The notes beneath the pieces were generated by a model. The model saw only the letters and a list, made by a program, of their open reading frames with translations. It did no database searches and was not told the DNA's origin. From Zunongwangia pacifica (GTDB lineage Bacteria > Bacteroidota > Bacteroidia > Flavobacteriales > Flavobacteriaceae): a DNA stretch of 64,000 nucleotides. Position numbers and translations under genes: made by a program. The stretch covers positions 40,406 through 104,405 of the forward strand of contig NZ_JAKHSK010000016.1 of NCBI RefSeq assembly GCF_023499215.1. Reading direction: 5' to 3'. Below are positions 41,454 through 46,946 of the stretch, piece by piece. How positions within the stretch are numbered: position 1 is the stretch's first letter; every line of letters starts with the position of its first letter.

Positions 41454-41510
41454 TGAACCGCCCAGTACGAGACCCTTACGCTGAGTGGTTTGAGGGATGT
41501 ACTCCGTCAT
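41454..41510 (+). ncRNA. Group II intron domain V/VI remnant
   Basis: Immediately after the maturase stop, TGAACCGCCCAGTACGAGA...CCCTTACGCTGAGTGGTTTGAG forms the GC-rich hairpin expected for domain V (GAACCGC... paired with ...GGTGGTTTGAG) that precedes the 3' splice site. It confirms an intron tail, with the true 3' end probably within ~41495-41520. Confidence 0.5.
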
Positions 41511-42016
41511 TTGTTGGCAGAGCCATCCACTCGATTCTCGGCAGTTTTCTTTTTTTCAATTATTTTATTTATCGCATCGAGTTTTTCTCTCCGATTCAAA
41601 ATTTCACTTACTTTTCTTTCAATTTCAAGTGGCAAAACTGGTATTCTTCTGTTGAAAAGAGTCAAATATTCCACGCATTCCAAATTCGGTATTCTAATCC
41701 AATCTCTGTCCACTTCATTGAAGACTTCACTCATGATATCAAAATCAATTTCTCCGATTTTCAATTGTCCATAATATGATTTTATTCCTCCTGAAGTTGA
41801 GTATCCAAAAGGTTTAGCAATGTATTCTTCAAATAGTTCTTTAATTGACTTAGCCCCCTCTTTATCCGTCAATATGTCAATATCATTCGGTCGAATTATT
41901 CCTTCTCCTCCTTCTAAAAAAAGTCGATAAGAACCAGTTAAAGCCCAATTTAATTTATGATTCTCTATTCTGTTGATAAAGAATATCATCCTATCCTTGT
42001 ACAAGTCCTTAATCAT
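41507..42016 (-). CDS. Minimal nucleotidyltransferase, in pair with S-4TM protein
   Basis: 169 residues from the ATG at 42016 (MIKDLYKDRMIFF); it overlaps the end of the upstream S-4TM gene by 8 bases. The nucleotidyltransferase-superfamily core is seen as WALTGSYRLFLEGGEG followed by RPNDIDILTD (GS...DxD), with a third acidic residue likely in GEIDFDIMSE. Similar small enzymes act as AbiEii/MNT-type toxins or antitoxins, or modify a partner. Coupling to a putative pore-forming protein suggests it controls that effector (inference). Confidence 0.65.
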   Translation of the reverse strand: MIKDLYKDRMIFFINRIENHKLNWALTGSYRLFLEGGEGIIRPNDIDILTDKEGAKSIKELFEEYIAKPFGYSTSGGIKSYYGQLKIGEIDFDIMSEVFNEVDRDWIRIPNLECVEYLTLFNRRIPVLPLEIERKVSEILNRREKLDAINKIIEKKKTAENRVDGSANK

Positions 42017-42878
42017 TGTTAACCCTATTTTCCCAGACAAAATTTATTTTTTTTTTAATTCGGTCATATGCAAAATCAGGACAAGGCAATGCATTACAGA
42101 GAATGCAATTATATTCGGTAAACGAAGTAATTATTTCATCTTCATGAGGATTGTTTTTTATCCAATTTAAGCTTTCGTCAATTTTTTTTAACTCTTTGGC
42201 TTTCTTGTCAAAAAGTATGTAATGATCAATAATATTTAGAGTAAAAATGAAATTTATTAGTAAGGCTAAATATCCAGCAATACTTTTGCTTAATTCCTGG
42301 TCAGCATTACTTTCTGATAAAATGAAAAAGCCATATATGATTGAGCCGGCTAATAGTACAGAAATTCCAATTATGACTGATAAAATCAATAATGAATAAC
42401 TTCTCATTATTTCAGAAGTGAAGTAGCAATTTTGCTGAATATTTTCTATCAGCTTTTCATATTTATCTACCCTATCGGTATAATAATCAGTCTTTTTATC
42501 AGGGTTCTTTTTTGCCTTTTCTAATATTGAACGCGGTAGCCTTGAAATTAAATATGACCTAGATGTGCCATTGGCGGCATCGGGGAAAATTCTCTCAATC
42601 ATATCCATTTTCCTTACATTTTCACCCAGTTCGTAATATTTTTTTGACTTGTATATCAATGAAATGCTTAGGATGATTACAGCAATTGAGAATGCAAGTA
42701 AAGCCCAAATTGAACTATTCGTTTCACTCGGATTAGCCAAAATCAGGTAAATATTAATCGCAAAAAGTAGGGCTTGAACAAAGTATGACCAATAGACAAA
42801 TCTATTCGAGACTTTATAAAGCTCTCTCATTGTTATTGCAAGGCTCAAATGAATTGCTTGGTCTTTTTCTTTGTCCAT
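42009..42878 (-). CDS. S-4TM-type putative pore-forming effector
   Basis: 289 residues, four predicted membrane helices in two pairs (about 29-48, 56-76, 165-190, 200-222) with a ~90-residue cytoplasmic loop between the pairs that carries RLPRSILEKAKKNPDKKTD... and ENIQQNCYFTSEIMRSY. This layout matches the S-4TM family described as predicted pore-forming effectors linked to SMODS/CD-NTase systems. The C-terminus has a CILCNALPCPD cysteine cluster. I am sure of the topology, less of the family name. Confidence 0.6.
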   Translation of the reverse strand: MDKEKDQAIHLSLAITMRELYKVSNRFVYWSYFVQALLFAINIYLILANPSETNSSIWALLAFSIAVIILSISLIYKSKKYYELGENVRKMDMIERIFPDAANGTSRSYLISRLPRSILEKAKKNPDKKTDYYTDRVDKYEKLIENIQQNCYFTSEIMRSYSLLILSVIIGISVLLAGSIIYGFFILSESNADQELSKSIAGYLALLINFIFTLNIIDHYILFDKKAKELKKIDESLNWIKNNPHEDEIITSFTEYNCILCNALPCPDFAYDRIKKKINFVWENRVNND

Positions 42879-43012
42879 TGTTTTTTATTTTAATTGCCGA
42901 GAACAGTCTCCTACCGCAAGTTGCGGGAGTAGGGACGCAGATTTGTCTGCTTACATCAGGTATGTTCGTCAAGTTAATTATTTTCTTTCTAAAGGTGCCG
43001 CTATTGGCGATG

Positions 43013-43031
43013 AACCGTTGTGGTGCGTTTA
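43013..43031 (+). repeat. Inverted repeat, left arm, flanking CD-NTase/SLATT pair
   Basis: AACCGTTGTGGTGCGTTTA; its reverse complement TAAACGCACCACAACGGTT matches 44320-44338 with one mismatch. It lies directly after the CD-NTase stop. Confidence 0.7.
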
Positions 43032-43847
43032 TTAGTACGGTAAAACTTTGTGTAGCCAGTATTTGGCAGTCGTAGAATCATAAGCCTCTAAGTAATCTTT
43101 AACTTTACTAATATTATACCTTAAACTATTCAACTTATCTTTTTTTGACTGGGCAGCTGACCAATCTAGAGATAATTGATTTACTGCATAAAAAAATCCT
43201 GTTTGATAATTATCGTTGTAAAAATTCATATCGGCCACCTTCATTTCTAAATCATATGAATCAAAGGGATAGCCATTTTTTGCGTTCCAAGCTTTCATTA
43301 ATCGAATTACTGTTTTTACAATGTAATTATACTTTTTGTTGACCTCCGCTAATTTTTCTTTTACATCGTAAGGATTTGTTTCCTGCCAGTTACTAGAAAA
43401 ATTTTTACTTGGAATGAATAATTTTTCTTCATTCAACCAATTTGTTTCTAATTTAGCAGGTACTAAGTCAAAATTTATATTGTTTAGCCTAACGGTAACA
43501 GTTGGAAAACTTTTTAAAACCTCAGATCCATATCTATCTTTATAATTTTTATCTGCAAAATTCTTAAGCCATGCCCTGTAAGTTTCTGGAGTTCTTTCAT
43601 ATTCAGAATGCTTAAAGACAACCATAATATCTACATCCGATTTGATATCAATTGACCGGCTAAGTATTGTGCCCCGGCTATATGATCCGAAAACAAATCT
43701 TTTTCTAAGCAAGTATTCAAAATCCTTATCTAATTTCGAAAGCATATTGTCTACAGAAGTGTTTATCCTGCTAATCTCGTATGAATCCTTTTTTAAATAA
43801 TAATTGTATGATAGATCTTTTAGATAATTATTAAGAGAAAGTGCCAT
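43032..43847 (-). CDS. CD-NTase-like cyclic (oligo)nucleotide synthase (SMODS/CBASS type)
   Basis: 271 residues. The polymerase-beta-like core has GSYSRG at residues 54-59, DVD at 71-73 and a third catalytic Asp in NINFDLVP (D127), with a C-terminal helical OAS1-like part (YIVKTVIRLMKAWN). This is the active form of cGAS/DncV-like nucleotidyltransferases that make second messengers upon phage infection. It starts one base after the SLATT gene, its likely effector. Which nucleotide it makes cannot be deduced. Confidence 0.8.
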   Translation of the reverse strand: MALSLNNYLKDLSYNYYLKKDSYEISRINTSVDNMLSKLDKDFEYLLRKRFVFGSYSRGTILSRSIDIKSDVDIMVVFKHSEYERTPETYRAWLKNFADKNYKDRYGSEVLKSFPTVTVRLNNINFDLVPAKLETNWLNEEKLFIPSKNFSSNWQETNPYDVKEKLAEVNKKYNYIVKTVIRLMKAWNAKNGYPFDSYDLEMKVADMNFYNDNYQTGFFYAVNQLSLDWSAAQSKKDKLNSLRYNISKVKDYLEAYDSTTAKYWLHKVLPY

Positions 43848-43848
43848 A

Positions 43849-44310
43849 TTATTTCCACCATTTTTTCATTTCACCTTTGTTTTCAATTGCACTCTCAGCC
43901 ATTCTTTTTGCGATTTGATTTATTATCGGTTTGTCTTTTTTATTCAATCTTTCTATTTTTTTTGAGACCTCCTCGAATTCTTCATCCGAACAACTTTCTT
44001 TATAAAACAATTCTTGAAGTTTATAATGAATACTTAAATATTCATCACCGATTTTCATATGTCTACTGATGGTGTTTTCGTCTTCTTGCGATTCGTAAAT
44101 AAGTAAAAGTATTGAGGCAATTAAAGAAACTACTCCGAATATTTTTGTGATTAATTGTAGTTCAAGTTCTAAAATTGAAAATATAGCGAATAGGATATTT
44201 GTAACAATTAAACTTTTTAAGAAAATTCTTTTTAAGTCTGCTGTCTTATAATGACTTTTAGCACCGTAGGCTGTGTTTTCACCCCACTCTTTAATAATCT
44301 TTTTGTTCAT
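43849..44310 (-). CDS. SLATT-domain two-helix membrane effector
   Basis: 153 residues. GAKSHYKTADLKRIFLK precedes two membrane helices (about 31-51 and 55-74), then a conserved helix ISRHMKIGDEYLSIHYKLQEL and a C-terminal helical domain. This is the SLATT family of predicted pore-forming effectors, often paired with SMODS nucleotidyltransferases. Gene order SLATT then CD-NTase with a one-base gap supports a two-gene signalling-effector module that kills or arrests infected cells by membrane damage (inference from described systems). Confidence 0.75.
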   Translation of the reverse strand: MNKKIIKEWGENTAYGAKSHYKTADLKRIFLKSLIVTNILFAIFSILELELQLITKIFGVVSLIASILLLIYESQEDENTISRHMKIGDEYLSIHYKLQELFYKESCSDEEFEEVSKKIERLNKKDKPIINQIAKRMAESAIENKGEMKKWWK

Positions 44311-44319
44311 ATTTTTTTA

Positions 44320-44338
44320 TAAATGCACCACAACGGTT
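44320..44338 (+). repeat. Inverted repeat, right arm, flanking CD-NTase/SLATT pair
   Basis: TAAATGCACCACAACGGTT, complement of the left arm at 43013-43031 with one mismatch. It lies 10 bases upstream of the SLATT start codon and runs straight into the tandem repeat unit beginning at 44332. Confidence 0.7.
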
Positions 44339-45034
44339 TTGTATAATAGTCAGTTGCGGATTCGTTTAGAATAAAGATAGCAAAAAAACATCTAATTTAA
44401 TGCAAGCGCAGTTTTGTCCGCAGGACAAAAAGCCGCAATTGCTATTATACATTGTTACCTGTTTTTGCGACACGTTCTGCTTTTTATCCGTTAATAATTT
44501 TATCCTAATTTATCAATTTTTGATTATTATTTTATTGAAAGTTTCAATTTTCATTTGTCAGAGCAGAGTGAAAGTCAATTTTTTACCGATTTGATTTTTT
44601 TCAATTAGTTTTTGGTCCAATTTTATGCGAATTTTTCTCTTTTTCCTCAAATTCTCTTTTGGAAATAATCCGATTTGATTTTTGTCATTTTAAAATTTAA
44701 TTTGCTGCTAAAAAAGACTTTAAATCTGTAGATTTTCGATTGTTTTCACTCCTTTTTCGTCTGAGTAAATTTTTTATTTTGAACTCAAAACATTCTTTTT
44801 GAATTCTAAGATTTCTTATTTAGTTTTTTGTCAGAAATTTTGTTTTTGAATAAAATGAAGCTTTAAAAATGATTTTCAATTAATCGCTTTTCGCTTTTTG
44901 AGTATCCATTTTCTTCTTGATTTTGAGTGAGTTTTCTATAGAATAAGGATTTATTTTATCAATTTTGAGTTTTCTTGTGTATCAATTATTTTCATCATCA
45001 CCGGCCTGAGTGAGTTTTTGGAGCAATTACAGGT
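44332..45034. repeat. Tandem direct repeat, unit 1 (703 bp, non-coding)
   Basis: Starts AACGGTTTTGTATAATAGTC and ends GAGCAATTACAGGTAAC-like. The first ~125 bases form an imperfect palindrome: AACGGTTTTGTATAATAG...TTGCGG pairs with CCGCAATTGCTATTATACATTGTTACC, with an inner hairpin GTTTTGTCC..GGACAAAA. The rest is very T-rich on + (A-rich on -) and has no credible coding frame. Confidence 0.85.
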
Positions 45035-45718
45035 AACGGTTTTGTATAATAGTCAGTTGCGGATTCGTTTAGAATAAAGATAGCAAAAAAAAAATCGAAT
45101 TTGATGCATGCGCGGTTTTGTCCGTAGGACAAAAAGCCGCAATTGCTATTATACATTGTTACCTGTTTTTGCGACACGTTCTGCTTTTTATTCGTTAATA
45201 TTTTTATTCTAATTTATCAATTTTTGATTATTATTTTATTGGAAGTTTCAATTTTTGTTTTTCACAGAGTGAAAGTCAATTTTTTACCGATTTGACTTTT
45301 TTCAATTAGTTTTTGGTCCAATTTTATGAGAATTTTTCTCTTTTTCTTCAATTTTTCTTTTGGAAATAATCCGTTTTGATTTTTGTCATTTTAAAATTTA
45401 ATTTCCCACTAAAAAAAGCTTCAAATCTATAGATTTTCGATTGTTTTCGCTCTTTTTTCGTCTGATTAAATTTTTTATTTTGAACTCAAAACATTCTTTT
45501 CAAGTTCTAAGCTTTCTTATTTAGCTTTTCTGATAAATTTTAAGATTAAAAAAACTGGTTTTGCATTGATCGATTTTCGCTTTTTGATAACCAACTTTTT
45601 TGAGTTTGAGTCAATTTCTATAAAATCTGGATTTATTTTATCAATTCTGAGTTTTCTTGTGTATCATTTATTTTCATCATCACCGGCTTGAGTGAGTTTT
45701 TGGAGCAATTACAGGTAA
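45035..45718. repeat. Tandem direct repeat, unit 2 (684 bp, non-coding)
   Basis: Same order of blocks as unit 1 with scattered substitutions and small indels (about 85-90% identity by eye). Both units end with the shared block CACCGGC(C/T)TGAGTGAGTTTTTGGAGCAATTACAGGTAAC. Unit divergence implies that the duplication is old or that each unit was acquired separately. Confidence 0.85.
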
Positions 45719-46021
45719 CTCGTTATATCCATATAAAAATAATCATTTATTGTATTTATTTTCTGGATATCAACACTATAAAGATATTTTTTTTCTATAT
45801 ACATACAATAAGGTTTACCGTAAAATGAAGAAAAAACTGGAATTAGTAATGGGAAAAATCAAAAACTCTGTAGATTAATATTTATTGTTATTATTAAGAC
45901 CTTTAGCAAATTGATCCATTTCAGAGTACTTTATTGAAAAATAAAAAAGAATATAGAATAAACGTATACTTGAGGATGTTGCCAACATAAGATATACAAA
46001 GAATAAGTAAATTACTTCGGT
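45719..46021. other. Gene-free stretch, nothing recognised
   Basis: AT-rich, stops in all frames. I see no conserved motif apart from AT tracts; it is the downstream spacer of the HTH gene at 46022. Confidence 0.4.
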
Positions 46022-46270
46022 TTATTTATTAATCTTCACTTCTGGAAACATTTCCTCAACTTCCTTAAAGAATTGAGATAAATTCATGTTTTCAGCTTCG
46101 CAAATATTTATAATTGTATCGATACTTGTTCTATAGCTTTTTCTCTCCTTAATTAATCGAACAGTTTTCTCATTTATATTATGTTCGTCGGCAAAAGCGC
46201 TATTATTCTCCACTTTACCAATCCATTTTTCATATAAAAATTCGACTATTTTGAGATTTCGATCCACCAT
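46022..46270 (-). CDS. Small XRE-like helix-turn-helix protein
   Basis: 82 residues. WIGKVENNSAFADEHNINEK followed by TVRLIKERKSYRTSIDTIINIC reads as an HTH_3-like fold with a helix-turn-helix near residues 20-45. It points away from the structured leader at 46357-46946 and the susC operon, and could regulate it. No partner toxin is adjacent. Confidence 0.55.
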   Translation of the reverse strand: MVDRNLKIVEFLYEKWIGKVENNSAFADEHNINEKTVRLIKERKSYRTSIDTIINICEAENMNLSQFFKEVEEMFPEVKINK

Positions 46271-46356
46271 TTATACAAAAAAAATGAAACCTCAGTAAAA
46301 CTTCTCGGATTCAAATCCGAATATTAAATTTTTTTATTATATTTACTTCAAATTGA

Positions 46357-46364
46357 TATATTTG
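46357..46364 (+). promoter_or_regulatory. Putative -7 promoter box for the susC operon leader
   Basis: TATATTTG fits the Bacteroidota -7 consensus TAnnTTTG on the + strand. No clear -33 TTTG match is present at ideal spacing. A transcript from here would have a leader of ~575 bases with several strong structures before the susC ATG. Confidence 0.45.
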
Positions 46365-46411
46365 CGAAACTTCTTAAAGTAAAAATATTAGAAGCATTCG
46401 CTTTGAATCTC

Positions 46412-46525
46412 GCATTAGAAAACTGGTAATTTTTATATGTGTACGAGAGGATAAGTATGGATGCCTACGACCCGGGCGTAGGATCATCGCTTATTTGTAC
46501 ACAGGTATACCAGTACCTCTAATGC
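46412..46525. other. 114-bp nested palindrome
   Basis: Paired arms in register from outside in: GCATTAGA/TCTAATGC, ACTGGTA/TACCAGT, GTGTAC/GTACAC, ATAAG/CTTAT, CCTACG/CGTAGG around ACCCGGG. All five stems nest in order with small bulges, so the whole block folds as one long hairpin in DNA or RNA. No gene occupies it. Not recognised as a known riboswitch, tRNA, IS end or attC. Confidence 0.7.
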
Positions 46526-46653
46526 ATTAAGTTGAGTTCCACGCCCTTTTTTAATTTCGCAATATAGGTCGTTTCTCTTCATAATGTTCAAAGTGATTTT
46601 CTATAATTTTTAAGTCTCGCAATCCCAAAATATACAGTTTTGGTCATCACATC

Positions 46654-46905
46654 TTATGTCTAATCGTAAGCTTGTTGCGGGACAGGCTAAAATTTACAAC
46701 ATCCCGTGGGTGCTGTTAACCCTATTTTGTACAGTGTGGGTTGGGAAAAGCCTAAGGGCTTTGGGAACATTGTTAGTATTGCAATTTCGGCTATAGGGAG
46801 CCGTCATGCCCCCTACTCCTTTATCTAGAGGATAGGGATAATTTGATTTTAGCTTAACATAAGCTTTTCCCCGTGAGATTGGCGTCTGGACGGGGAAGGC
46901 TTAAG
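46654..46905 (+). promoter_or_regulatory. Structured leader upstream of susC
   Basis: Several local stems can be read: GCGGGA with TCCCGT (near 46678-46710), AACCC with GGGTT (46719-46742), AAAGCC with GGCTTT (46747-46763), CGGCT with AGCCG (46793-46804), CCCTA with TAGGG near 46811-46840, and a strong TTCCCCGT (46867-46874) with ACGGGGAA (46890-46897). The last lies ~50 bases before the susC ATG, a place where transcription or translation control is possible. No known riboswitch class matched by memory. Confidence 0.5.
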
Positions 46906-46946
46906 CTTAAATAAAACATTGTTTCATTTAAATCACACGTAAAATT

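Noticed and set aside
44331..44460. Integron attC site
   Set aside because: Fold is attC-like, but the core R-box forms RYYYAAC / GTTRRRY are not met and no integron integrase is present.
44400..44594. A 64-codon open frame within the tandem repeat
   Set aside because: It lies inside the palindrome and is not kept in the second unit; amino acid content is implausible.
46441..46452. TACGAGAGGA, a string also found in the sarcin-ricin loop of 23S rRNA
   Set aside because: Only ~10 bases match; the surrounding nested palindrome does not follow rRNA helices, so I regard it as chance.
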